Origin: an uncultured Clostridia bacterium
Lineage (GTDB): Bacteria; Bacillota; Clostridia; Christensenellales; CAG-917
Assembly: GCA_934233745.1 (NCBI GenBank)
Contig: CAKQGN010000001.1
Coordinates: 62,001-126,000, forward strand
Direction of reading: 5' to 3'
Length of the DNA stretch: 64,000 nt
Shown here: piece after piece, positions 1 to 7,094 of the stretch
Position numbering within the stretch: the stretch's first letter is position 1
How the letters are laid out: each line of letters begins with the position of its first letter
The notes under the pieces: generated by a model
The model's database searches: none
The model's input: only the letters and a program-made list of their open reading frames with translations
Told to the model about the DNA's origin: nothing
Position numbers and translations under genes: made by a program

Positions 1-1000
1 TGTCGTAGTGGGTGACGAACGGACAAGCGGTGTCTGTGCCAAGACCGACGGGAATATCGTTTGCGAGGCATTTTTTTGCGCAGTCCAGCATGCCTTCAAA
101 CACTATTTTCCCGTTGACTTTGTGCAGGGGAGTACCGCCCGATACGGACAAGTCAAACATGCAAAGGGGTATAGTCGGAGAGATTGTAAGCACATGAGCG
201 GAACCGTTTTGTTTGAAGAGTGCGATCTCGTGTTCGCCGATGTTTGCGCCGTGTTCGATCGTGTCAACGCCGCCTTCGAGAGCAACTGTCACGCCGAGAG
301 GACTTTCAACGTGCGCGGCAACCTTAAATCCGAGATTGTGAGCTTCGTCACAACATGCTTTGACGATTTCTGGGGACATGCGCAGCACGCCGGGTTCTCC
401 TTCTTTTTTTGCGTCCAAAACGCCGCCCGTGATCATCAGTTTGATAAGATCTGGCTTTGTTTTTGCAATTTCGCGAACATAGCGTCTTCCGTCTTCGGGG
501 TCTTTCGCTTCATATGCCAAAACGCCTGCCATATGTCCGCCCTCGACGGATACCGCCATGTTCGAGGCAATAACTCTTGGTGCTTTCAACTTGCCTTTTG
601 CGCCGTTGTCGCGGATTTTTGAGTCGATATCGTCAAGCCCGCCCACTGTGCGAATTGTAGTTACCCCGGACATAAGCTCCACTTTTGCGTAATTTGCGCA
701 CAACCGATACACGATTTGCTTTGTCAAAGCGTGATCCATCAAGAAACGAACGGTTTTCTTGTTTTGCTTTTTCGTATCTTTGGGCATGCCCGATCCCGGA
801 AGATGTACATGAAGGTTGATAAGACCAGGCAAAATATATTTGCCTTTCAAATCGATTGTGTCAACCCCGGCGATTGCATTTTTGTCGTCTGTTATACTTG
901 CAATTCTGCCGTTCTCAACCACGATATACTTGTCGCATTGAACTCCGTCTCCCAATTTGCCGGTTATGATATTTGCATTTGCTATGGCATATTTTTTCAT
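1..1000 (-). CDS. Amidohydrolase family protein (3' end outside window)
   Basis: Reading leftwards from ATG at 1000, 333 codons run off the window edge without a stop. The protein has the metal-dependent amidohydrolase layout: a small N-terminal beta part, then LINLHVHLPG with the HxH metal ligands at about residues 64-66, a conserved lysine in LIKLMITGGV, AHVESPLG and EHG histidines, and GTDTACP near the break. This is closest to the imidazolonepropionase-like/prolidase-like branch that hydrolyses cyclic amides or dipeptides. The substrate cannot be told. No signal peptide is seen, so it is probably cytoplasmic. The C-terminal part of the barrel is missing only because the window ends. Confidence 0.85.
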   Translation of the reverse strand, partial: MKKYAIANANIITGKLGDGVQCDKYIVVENGRIASITDDKNAIAGVDTIDLKGKYILPGLINLHVHLPGSGMPKDTKKQNKKTVRFLMDHALTKQIVYRLCANYAKVELMSGVTTIRTVGGLDDIDSKIRDNGAKGKLKAPRVIASNMAVSVEGGHMAGVLAYEAKDPEDGRRYVREIAKTKPDLIKLMITGGVLDAKKEGEPGVLRMSPEIVKACCDEAHNLGFKVAAHVESPLGVTVALEGGVDTIEHGANIGEHEIALFKQNGSAHVLTISPTIPLCMFDLSVSGGTPLHKVNGKIVFEGMLDCAKKCLANDIPVGLGTDTACPFVTHYD

Positions 1001-1338
1001 TTTCGTTTGCTCCGTTATATAAAAATATATTTACGATATTTGATATAATACTATATTATACGACGAATTTTTCACCCGTCAAGCAATAGCGTGTTTGCAA
1101 ATTTTCGTAAAATTATCCGCGTAGAAAAACGGCGCGTTGAAATAGTTGTTTCGAAGTGCGAGTTTTCGTGTTAAAATAAAACGAAGGACAAGAATTATTC
1201 AACAAGGAATACGGGGCAAATACGAAAAAGACATATCGAGATACCAAAGGTAGCGGAAATCTTCACGAGTATAACATCTCCATTTATAGTGCAACGCCGG
1301 CAATAAAAGACTAGTTGCTTAAATAATGGCAAAACTTG
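1001..1338. other. Intergenic region, no gene seen
   Basis: AT-rich spacer between the amidohydrolase start and the tRNA promoter. It probably holds the amidohydrolase promoter near 1020-1060. No convincing reading frame or repeat was found. Confidence 0.5.
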
Positions 1339-1367
1339 TTGCAAAAATAAATTATTTATAATATAAT
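1339..1367 (+). promoter_or_regulatory. Candidate promoter for tRNA-Ser
   Basis: TTGCAA, 17-nt spacer, TATAAT. It lies upstream of both the partial tRNA copy at 1402 and the intact tRNA-Ser, so the two may be co-transcribed. Confidence 0.5.
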
Positions 1368-1401
1368 TACCACGCTGAATCGCAAGTATGTATCAACATA
1401 C

Positions 1402-1423
1402 GGAAGTGTATCGAAGTGGTCAT
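1402..1423 (+). repeat. Duplicated 5' part of tRNA-Ser
   Basis: These 22 nt repeat the acceptor and D-arm start of the tRNA-Ser that begins at 1482. The copy then diverges into an unrelated small hairpin (ATGGCA...TGCCAT, about 1422-1445). No anticodon arm or T arm follows, so it is a fragment, not a gene. Confidence 0.8.
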
Positions 1424-1481
1424 GGCAATACGCACGGCGTGCCATTATGCCCGCTTCAACAGCAATTCGACAACATAATAC

Positions 1482-1572
1482 GGAAGTGTATCGAAGTGGT
1501 CATAACGGCCCGCACTCGAAATGCGGTAACGGGGTAACTCGTTCGTGGGTTCGAATCCCACCGCTTCCGCCA
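1482..1572 (+). tRNA. tRNA-Ser(CGA)
   Basis: 91 nt including an encoded CCA. The acceptor stem GGAAGTG pairs with CGCTTCC, and the discriminator base is G, as expected for serine tRNA. The anticodon loop CTCGAAA gives anticodon CGA (reads UCG). A long variable arm and the T-arm motif GGTTCGAATCC are present. The last 26 nt are repeated at 6472-6497, so this gene is the attachment site of the island downstream. Confidence 0.95.
1547..1572 (+). repeat. Attachment-site repeat, copy 1 (tRNA 3' end)
   Basis: 26 nt covering the T arm, acceptor 3' strand and CCA, identical to 6472-6497. It is one boundary of the inserted island. Confidence 0.85.
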
Positions 1573-1575
1573 AGC

Positions 1576-1620
1576 AAAACCTAAATCGAATACGAGAGTG
1601 TTTGGTTTAGGTTTTTCTTT
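1576..1620 (+). terminator. Terminator after tRNA-Ser
   Basis: AAACCTAAA pairs with TTTAGGTTT, followed by a T-rich tract. It lies inside the island boundary, so it was probably supplied by the inserted element. Confidence 0.75.
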
Positions 1621-1749
1621 TACAAAATAAGGTTTTATCTGCGTTTTTTGGTTGATGGCGTGCTGTCCGTTTATTTTTTTTGGGGTTCGTATGGGTGTGT
1701 TCGTATCCCTTATACCGTATCATAGTTTTGTTCAGACAGAAAAATCCAT

Positions 1750-1778
1750 TGACAAAACACTTTTTATATGGTATTATA
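1750..1778 (+). promoter_or_regulatory. Promoter of the RNase III gene
   Basis: TTGACA, 17-nt spacer, TATTAT. Transcription would begin near 1785, leaving a leader of about 220 nt. Confidence 0.7.
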
Positions 1779-1784
1779 TTTTTG

Positions 1785-2006
1785 TTCGAAAGGAAGGGTT
1801 AGTTTCCTCAAAGTAGTTGAGTAATGTAATCCGTTTATGTTTTCCTTTGCAAGCGGGAGATATAAGTGGAAAATCTTACAATAATTGTTTTGATAAAATG
1901 AGACCTATCGTAAAGAGTAGTCTATCGCGCTAGAGGTGGATTCTCTTTGTTGGAGAGGTCTTTTTTGTTTCCTTCGGATAAATATCATATTTTTGGAGGT
2001 ATCAAA
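1785..2006 (+). promoter_or_regulatory. Long structured leader with attenuator-like hairpin
   Basis: The leader ends in a hairpin with a six-T run: AGACCT (1901-1906) pairs with AGGTCT (1956-1961), followed by TTTTTT. Shorter competing stems (CTCT/AGAG) lie inside it. The ribosome binding site GGAGGT at 1995-2000 follows. The arrangement resembles a transcription attenuator. No T-box or known riboswitch motif was recognised. Confidence 0.45.
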
Positions 2007-2837
2007 ATGAAAATGCAAAATCTTAACGAACATCTCGATGAGGTGCAAGAAAAAATCGATTACTATTTTAATAATACCGATTTACTCTTGCAAGCATTTA
2101 CGAGAAGTTCTTATTCTACCCAATATGGTGGAGAAAACAACGAAGTTCTTGAATTTATAGGTGATGAAGTTCTCGACTTTTATGTCGTAAAAACAATCGT
2201 CGATGAATTCGGTTTTATGAAATCTCAATCGGAGTATTATGACAAAGACAACGATAATGAAGAATTTTGTATCGTAGCCCACAAAAACGAGTCGGATTTT
2301 ACTGAAATTAAGAAAGAAATCGTTTCAAATAAAACGCTTGCAAAAAGAATTGATTACTTTGGTTTCGCTAAATTTATGTATATAGGCGACAGCGATATTG
2401 ATAATAATGTAGTAACACAGGAAAAAGTTAAGGCGGATTTATTCGAGGCTATTTTAGGAGCAATCGCAATAGACAGCGACTGGAATGCCGATATAATTCA
2501 AAATTCCGTTGCGACCATGCTCGATATCGACAAGTTTTTGGCAAATATCGATACTACAGAAGAACGACCTGAAAAGTTTAAGGAAAAAAACGCTGTAACT
2601 ACATTAAAAGAACTTGCGGAACACGGAATTTGCGCTAAGCCCGAATATGTTTCGAGCGACGGACAAGTGGAACAAAACGGTCGTTTATGGTGGGCTTGCA
2701 CTTGCACTGTTAGAAGTTGGGGCGTTCAAAAAACAGGGCTTGCCGATTCTAAAAAAGCAGCAAAAAGATATGCTGCCTACTTAGTCCTTTGCGAACACTA
2801 CCAATTACCCGACGAATTTGTCGAGGATGACGAGTAA
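2007..2837 (+). CDS. Accessory ribonuclease III with dsRNA-binding domain
   Basis: 276 residues; start chosen 6 nt after GGAGGT. An N-terminal RNase III domain carries the signature NEVLEFIGDEVLDF, and the second acidic pair lies in KADLFEAILGAI, so all four metal-binding acidic residues expected for catalysis are present. A C-terminal double-stranded-RNA-binding domain follows (NAVTTLKELAEHG ... KKAAKRYAAYLVL). Between the two catalytic motifs is an acidic, AT-rich insertion longer than usual. RNase III cleaves double-stranded RNA. The location in a tRNA-borne island, far from any rnc neighbours, suggests an accessory copy rather than the housekeeping enzyme. A role in defence or in element control is inference. 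Confidence 0.88.
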   Translation: MKMQNLNEHLDEVQEKIDYYFNNTDLLLQAFTRSSYSTQYGGENNEVLEFIGDEVLDFYVVKTIVDEFGFMKSQSEYYDKDNDNEEFCIVAHKNESDFTEIKKEIVSNKTLAKRIDYFGFAKFMYIGDSDIDNNVVTQEKVKADLFEAILGAIAIDSDWNADIIQNSVATMLDIDKFLANIDTTEERPEKFKEKNAVTTLKELAEHGICAKPEYVSSDGQVEQNGRLWWACTCTVRSWGVQKTGLADSKKAAKRYAAYLVLCEHYQLPDEFVEDDE

Positions 2838-2861
2838 ACACTATTCATAAATGATTTGAGT

Positions 2862-2900
2862 ATGGCTACCTATTATTGCAAGGTAGCCATATATTTTTTT
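2862..2900. terminator. Bidirectional terminator between convergent genes
   Basis: ATGGCTACC (2862-2870) pairs with GGTAGCCAT (2882-2890) and is followed by a T run. It overlaps the last codons of the leftward sigma-like gene and ends the RNase III transcript. Confidence 0.8.
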
Positions 2901-3490
2901 CGAATACTGTTTTGTCTGCGCCAGATTGTCGTACGGTTTACGTTCAGTATTTTTCCTATTTGAAGCATTGTAAATCCCGCCATCAGAATAGAAAGCGTTT
3001 CGTATTCGACGGCGGTCAAGTGCATTTTGGATATAAGTCCGTCAAAAGCGGTATAATCGTTCTTTTGCTCGTCGTCGAGTATCGTTTCGGGTTCGGTCAT
3101 AATCTGTTCGTTAAGGCTTGTTGTATTAAGCATATGGCTTACAAAGTTTTTAGCCAAGTATCTGTCGGCAACACTAAAACACGCTTGTTTAATGGTAATT
3201 TTTCTTCCTGTTTTAGTAACGTAAATGTCATCAAGTCTTTTGCCCATGTGTTGGCAAAGGAATAGCATTGCTTCTTGCGCTATTTCGTAACCATCGAAAT
3301 AACGGCTCATATCGTTTCCACTGCGATTTACGTCGTGTAATAAGCCTTTATAAAGATTATGCAAATCTTTACCGCCACGGACGATTACCGTTTTAATAGC
3401 ACATAAGGCAATCACTTCGCCCATACGTTGCACATTTTCTTCCGAGATAACTTTGTCGTTATCTAAAATTCCTTTCTGAAATTCTTTCAT
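2873..3490 (-). CDS. Sigma-like HTH regulator of the island
   Basis: 205 residues, starting at the ATG preceded by GGAGG (3488-3490). A longer reading frame exists but lacks a ribosome binding site. The last 60 residues form a sigma-region-4-like helix-turn-helix (LTAVEYETLSILMAG ... LNVNRTTIWRRQNSIRKKY). The first 130 residues match nothing I recognise. Similar short sigma-like proteins occur in integrative conjugative elements, where they control transfer genes, which fits this island. It is convergent with the RNase III gene. The HTH is clear; the specific role is inference. Confidence 0.7.
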   Translation of the reverse strand: MKEFQKGILDNDKVISEENVQRMGEVIALCAIKTVIVRGGKDLHNLYKGLLHDVNRSGNDMSRYFDGYEIAQEAMLFLCQHMGKRLDDIYVTKTGRKITIKQACFSVADRYLAKNFVSHMLNTTSLNEQIMTEPETILDDEQKNDYTAFDGLISKMHLTAVEYETLSILMAGFTMLQIGKILNVNRTTIWRRQNSIRKKYMATLQ

Positions 3491-4098
3491 TTTTTCTTTA
3501 CCTCCGAATGAATTCGCCTTTTTGGCAAACCCAACCAAAGCACAAAGAAAATGAGTATTTAATTTATTTGAAGTTGGCGTAATCGGAAGTCAACGAACAA
3601 GGAACAAATTGTTGTGCTGATGTTAGACTTAGTTATGTATAGCATAAAAAATAAAGCCAAGGTTGAAATCGCTCAACTTTGACTTTACCCATACATGCAA
3701 ATTTTTAGCAACAATTTTTCCCGCTTACTTCCGATTTTCTTTGTGTCACCCATTTATGCCGAAAAGGCGATATATTCGGAGAATTATTATCTAAACTAAA
3801 AGAGTGTCCATAAAATGAAATAGCTACTGCTGTATTCAGTCTGATTTTGCGCTAAATTCGCTTGTAAACGACTTGAAATATACTTTTGATTTCCCAACCG
3901 ATACACGCAGAAATTGACTTAAAACAACAATTTTCAAGCAATAAATTTCATCCCTGAAAAGACGGAAGCGGGTATCCCGCCTTCCCGTAACAAGTAAGCG
4001 AGACTGTAAAGTGAGTCTCGCTTCTTATCCTGTTCAAAAAAAAGGTCTTTTTCGCTCTCTTTGGCTCCATCCCTCAAACAGATTAGCGTTCGTAATTT
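3491..4098. other. Non-coding island stretch with hairpins
   Basis: 608 nt without a supported gene. It contains hairpins at 3652-3687 (TAAAGCCAAGGTTGA with TCAACTTTGACTTTA) and 3996-4023 (perfect AAGCGAGACT/AGTCTCGCTT), plus a smaller GC-rich one near 3964-3985. These look like terminators and control sites left from a larger mobile element. Confidence 0.55.
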
Positions 4099-4352
4099 CT
4101 ATCCGCCATTTGATTTACGAGATTGTCGTTTGCGGTTGTCTGTGTAAACGATGATATTTCCGTTTTGTCGGTGTAATGAATTGTAACTCGGCGTTCGTTT
4201 AATCTGTCCAAATAGTTCCAAACAGGCAAGGTCGTCTTGTATCGTACGTTTGCTTACACCGAATTTTTTCGCCATGATTGCCACAAGAAATCTTCGCCCG
4301 CTTCGTCGCTAAACTGTAAAAGTTCTTCCCGTCGCTTATTTTTATTGTTCAT
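4099..4352 (-). pseudogene. HTH regulator broken by a frameshift
   Basis: A strong AAGGAGG precedes ATG at 4350-4352. The product begins MNNKNKRREELLQF and then leaves frame. The remaining half, in another frame, reads AKKFGVSKRTIQDDLACLEL, a DeoR/HTH-11-like DNA-binding helix pair, and ends at 4099. One lost base near 4300-4310 would restore a single protein of about 84 residues. Alternatives are programmed frameshifting or a separate GTG start at 4284, but neither has obvious signals. The two halves fit one small regulator of the kind found in integrative elements. Confidence 0.6.
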
Positions 4353-4543
4353 CAAAATCCTCCTTATTGTGATAATGAAATACCGCTTGCTTATAAAGGA
4401 CAGAGAGCGAATATTTTTCAAAACTTCTCTCATATATCCGTAGACAATTTGAAGCCTAAAGCGGGGGTATTTTAAAAATTTCCTAAAAAACTTATCTTCA
4501 GAAATCAAAAAAGCCGCTACATGTTACAGTAACGACTTTTCAT

Positions 4544-4575
4544 TCTTCTACAAAATCTCTACCAAATGCAGTTAA
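4544..4575. repeat. Direct repeat flanking FRG cassette, copy 1
   Basis: 32 nt beginning TCTTCTACAAAATCTCTACC; 30 of 32 positions are identical to 6261-6292 in the same orientation. The pair brackets the FRG gene and the fragment after it. Confidence 0.85.
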
Positions 4576-4652
4576 TTTACGGTTTTTTCGAAAACAAGGT
4601 AAATCTACTGATATTCATTTATTAGGGAGTAAATGGAAAAAGCAACAATCAA

Positions 4653-4681
4653 TTGATATTGTTTGTTTTTTATGTTACAAT
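4653..4681 (+). promoter_or_regulatory. Promoter of the FRG-domain gene
   Basis: TTGATA, 17-nt spacer, TACAAT, just upstream of the FRG gene and inside the direct-repeat pair. The cassette therefore carries its own promoter. Confidence 0.6.
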
Positions 4682-4721
4682 ATAGATGTTAAATTTTCAA
4701 AGTAGCACGAAAGAGGTCTTT

Positions 4722-6026
4722 ATGTTTTTCTTTTTCTTCCAAGAGCAATTATATAATGATAAAATTATTCAACAAGCATTTAAGAAAATCTGTCTTGATA
4801 AGATGCTTATAGACGGCTATTTCGATATGCGCAAATATGAGCAGGGAAAGATAGAACGTTTAGATTTATATGTTAAATTAAAAAAATGTAAATCCGATTT
4901 TGCAGACTTATTTAAAAGAGATTATCCTAAAAATCATGATGCGATAATGGGGTTATGGCATTCTATATCAGAGAACGGAGAAAAATTAAAAAATAACTCT
5001 ACAGATTTTATTGAATTAACTCTGGATGAGGCGGACGCTATCGTTTATTGGGTTTATCAAGTATTTGTGAAAAAAGATAGAGAAGAGATAACATCATATA
5101 TTTTTGGTCAAGAAAAAGCATTGAACGGCATCGACTGTAAAATTGAGTATAAATGTGGAATACCATATAATTCAAAACGAATTGAAATAGCTGTTATTAA
5201 CCATGTTTCTGATTTTTACTCAATTATAGCGGAAGAAAATATTCACGAAAGACTTTTTTATCGAGGACACTCGAATGCAAATTATTTTCTGTTACCTTCG
5301 CTTTTCAGGTCGAAAGCTCTTTTGACAAACGAAAGAAAAATGTATAATGAGCTTATGATTGAATGCCCGAATTATTTTCCTTATGGCTCGACTCATTTAG
5401 ATAAACTTGTTGAAATGCAACATTATGGCTTGCCGACACGATTGCTGGATATAACCAGTAATCCATTAGTAGCTTTGTATTTTGCTTGTTCAGCGAATCC
5501 AGATAGCTTAGGAGAAATAATACTAATTTCCGCCGATGACGAATCAATTAAATATCCGAATAGCGATTGTGTTTCCATTTTAGCAAGTTTGCCATTGTTT
5601 TCGTATAAAGATCAAATTAAATTTTTTACAGCAGCAAAAACTTTAAATAAGGCCCAATTTAATAAACAGATAAGCAGACTTTTACATGAAGTAAAACAAG
5701 AAAAGCCGTCTTTTGAAGCTAAAGTCAATAATTCGGATTTATTAAGCAATTTTATCGTTTTGGCGCAAAAAAATAATCAAAGAATAGTAAAACAAGATGG
5801 TGCATTTATAATCTGTGGATTAGAAGATTTTCAATGGTATTCTTATACTCGCGCACTATCACTCAATGAATTAAGATATCGTAGAAACGGTAAAACATTA
5901 GTTGTTATTGTAAATGATAAAAGAAAAATCATGAAGGAACTTGCCACTTACGGAATAACCCAAGCAACCTTATTCCCTGAAATAGATGATGTCGCAGAGT
6001 ATATCAAAAACAAATTTAATAAGTAA
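4722..6026 (+). CDS. FRG-domain protein
   Basis: 434 residues; start chosen behind AGAGGT. An earlier ATG at 4686 lacks a ribosome binding site. Residues from about 170 on form an FRG domain (Pfam family named after its F/Y-R-G motif): LFYRGHSNANYFLLPSLFR, then MQHYGLPTRLLDITSNPLVA and LYFACS, all typical of the family. The N-terminal 150 residues are AT-rich and have no recognised domain. FRG proteins are scattered through prophages and genomic islands and are often listed among candidate abortive-infection or defence genes; their biochemical activity is not settled. Codon use is much more AT-rich than in the neighbouring chromosome. The direct repeats at 4544 and 6261 suggest it arrived as a cassette. 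Confidence 0.8.
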   Translation: MFFFFFQEQLYNDKIIQQAFKKICLDKMLIDGYFDMRKYEQGKIERLDLYVKLKKCKSDFADLFKRDYPKNHDAIMGLWHSISENGEKLKNNSTDFIELTLDEADAIVYWVYQVFVKKDREEITSYIFGQEKALNGIDCKIEYKCGIPYNSKRIEIAVINHVSDFYSIIAEENIHERLFYRGHSNANYFLLPSLFRSKALLTNERKMYNELMIECPNYFPYGSTHLDKLVEMQHYGLPTRLLDITSNPLVALYFACSANPDSLGEIILISADDESIKYPNSDCVSILASLPLFSYKDQIKFFTAAKTLNKAQFNKQISRLLHEVKQEKPSFEAKVNNSDLLSNFIVLAQKNNQRIVKQDGAFIICGLEDFQWYSYTRALSLNELRYRRNGKTLVVIVNDKRKIMKELATYGITQATLFPEIDDVAEYIKNKFNK

Positions 6027-6256
6027 ATAAAAAAATAGGGCTCGCCCGATTACTTTCTGATGAACAGGTTGAATTTATATTTTGTCGTATGACTCCGGTT
6101 ATGATAGAGAAATATATGCGTAACAACAACTATTTAAGTGCTTTATCTCACGAACGTTATAAATCACTAATGCAAGATACTTTTATTTTAGATAAAGTAC
6201 ATAAGTATTCTTCTTTACAAGATTATATTCTAAATGCGATTAACGAATTAAAGTAG
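6023..6256 (+). pseudogene. Orphan C-terminal coding fragment
   Basis: An open frame starting right after the FRG stop encodes about 77 residues (LLSDEQVEFIFCRM ... LQDYILNAINELK) and ends at TAG 6254-6256. The first ATG is at 6089, which would give 55 residues, but it has no good ribosome binding site. The composition looks protein-like. It is most likely the tail of a gene whose front was lost when the FRG cassette or its partner rearranged. The family was not recognised. Confidence 0.4.
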
Positions 6257-6260
6257 TTAA

Positions 6261-6292
6261 TCTTCTACAAAATCTCTACAAAAAGCAGTTAA
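6261..6292. repeat. Direct repeat flanking FRG cassette, copy 2
   Basis: Partner of 4544-4575, with two substitutions in 32 nt. Spacing between the copies is about 1.7 kb. Confidence 0.85.
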
Positions 6293-6339
6293 AAATGTGC
6301 TGAAAGTTAAAAACAAAAAATGCTCAAACAAAGCAAAAA

Positions 6340-6396
6340 GCCTAAATTAACGGATAGAAAAGCGGTCAAAATGCTAACATTCCGATAATTTAGGCT
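6340..6396. terminator. Inverted repeat near island end
   Basis: AGCCTAAATTAACGGA pairs with TCCGATAATTTAGGCT with one mismatch. It lies about 80 nt before the distal attachment repeat. It may be a terminator or a recombinase-binding site; the sequence does not decide. Confidence 0.4.
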
Positions 6397-6471
6397 GTTA
6401 GATATCAATAAAGAATGGCAGGCAACAAACGCAGAGCGAAACTTGAAAACCGTTTGGGTGCAAGTCCACGG

Positions 6472-6497
6472 GGGTTCGAATCCCACCGCTTCCGCCA
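6472..6497 (+). repeat. Attachment-site repeat, copy 2
   Basis: 26 nt identical to the 3' end of tRNA-Ser (1547-1572), with no tRNA body in front. It marks the distal end of the island. Confidence 0.85.
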
Positions 6498-6502
6498 TTA
6501 GG

Positions 6503-6549
6503 GAATAATACGAACCCTGACGATAAGTTAGAGTTCGTATTATTCTTTT
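6503..6549 (+). terminator. Hairpin after the distal attachment repeat
   Basis: GAATAATACGAAC (6503-6515) pairs perfectly with GTTCGTATTATTC (6533-6545), followed by TTTTC. This is probably the original terminator of tRNA-Ser before the island separated the two. Confidence 0.65.
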
Positions 6550-6551
6550 CT

Positions 6552-6614
6552 AACGAATATTTCGGCATAAAAGTCGATTTGAACGGCAAAAAGAAGAAAC
6601 TGCCGGGCGTTTAA
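6552..6614 (+). pseudogene. Short coding relic
   Basis: The frame reads NEYFGIKVDLNGKKKKLPGV and stops at 6612. It looks like the tail of a lost protein. The frame is open further left through the terminator hairpin, which weakens the case. Confidence 0.25.
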
Positions 6615-6651
6615 TCGCTCGGCTTTTTCTATGCTTAAAAACAGGTGCTTG

Positions 6652-6862
6652 CTATGAAAGACCGTATAACAGTTTTTTCAATAGACATAACAATAAAGAT
6701 AACGTTTTGCCGTCGTCCGCAACCGTGATGACTTCTTCGATTTTCTTCGGGCGACGTTTATACGGCTTTTCCGTGTGCGGTATGGCGATATAATGACTGA
6801 CGTCAAAATAGACTTTTGTTTCTCCGTAGTTTACATTTCTTTGCCGTTTATAAAATGTTGTC
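6652..6862 (-). pseudogene. Coding relic on the minus strand
   Basis: About 70 codons are open between stops (NVNYGETKVYFDVSHYIAIP ... KPYKRRPKKIEEVITV). There is no start codon and the sequence degrades toward its end. The first 45 residues look like genuine protein, probably from a mobile-element gene, but I cannot name the family. The rest of the 6615-7036 gap holds only an 8-bp inverted repeat (GGGGGCA/TGTCCCCC, about 6920-6957). Confidence 0.35.
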
Positions 6863-7036
6863 TATTTTGATTATAATTATAATAGGATATAAATTTTGAC
6901 ATGATTGCTTGTGTTTTAGGGGGCAAAACGATACAGTTCAGTTATAAATTGTCCCCCAAATAATTCAAGTAGTAAAAACAATAACACTATTTATGAAAGA
7001 AAAGTGTATAGAAAGTTTTAATCGATTTGACAAAAC

Positions 7037-7071
7037 GAGAGTCCGACAAAAGTCGGACTCTCACTTTTTTT
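7037..7071. terminator. Terminator of the acetyltransferase gene
   Basis: AGAGTCCGAC, AAAA loop, GTCGGACTCT, with T-rich flanks on both strands. Confidence 0.75.
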
Positions 7072-7094
7072 GAGGATAATATGCGACCACGGTC

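Larger units (their letters stand above)
1573..6497. mobile_element. tRNA-Ser-anchored genomic island, about 4.9 kb
   Basis: The interval between the two 26-nt tRNA-end repeats differs from its flanks in AT content and gene types. It holds an RNase III, a sigma-like regulator, a frameshifted HTH gene, an FRG-domain gene and an orphan fragment. No integrase, relaxase or replication gene was found, so it is either decayed or mobilised in trans. The original tRNA terminator may now sit at 6503-6549, beyond the distal repeat. The boundaries rest on the repeat; how it inserted is inference from how tyrosine recombinases use tRNA genes. Confidence 0.75.

Noticed and set aside
1785..2006. T-box or other known riboswitch
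   Set aside because: No T-box TGGNACC motif, no specifier loop and no recognised riboswitch core; the gene is not an amino-acid gene.
1573..6497. Retron or diversity-generating retroelement
   Set aside because: No reverse transcriptase frame anywhere in the island.
6307..6589. Two minus-strand frames over the distal repeat
   Set aside because: They translate through the tRNA-end repeat and flanking hairpin, a well-known source of false proteins; no ribosome binding site.
6552..6862. Intact insertion sequence
   Set aside because: No terminal inverted repeats and no transposase longer than about 70 codons; only relics.
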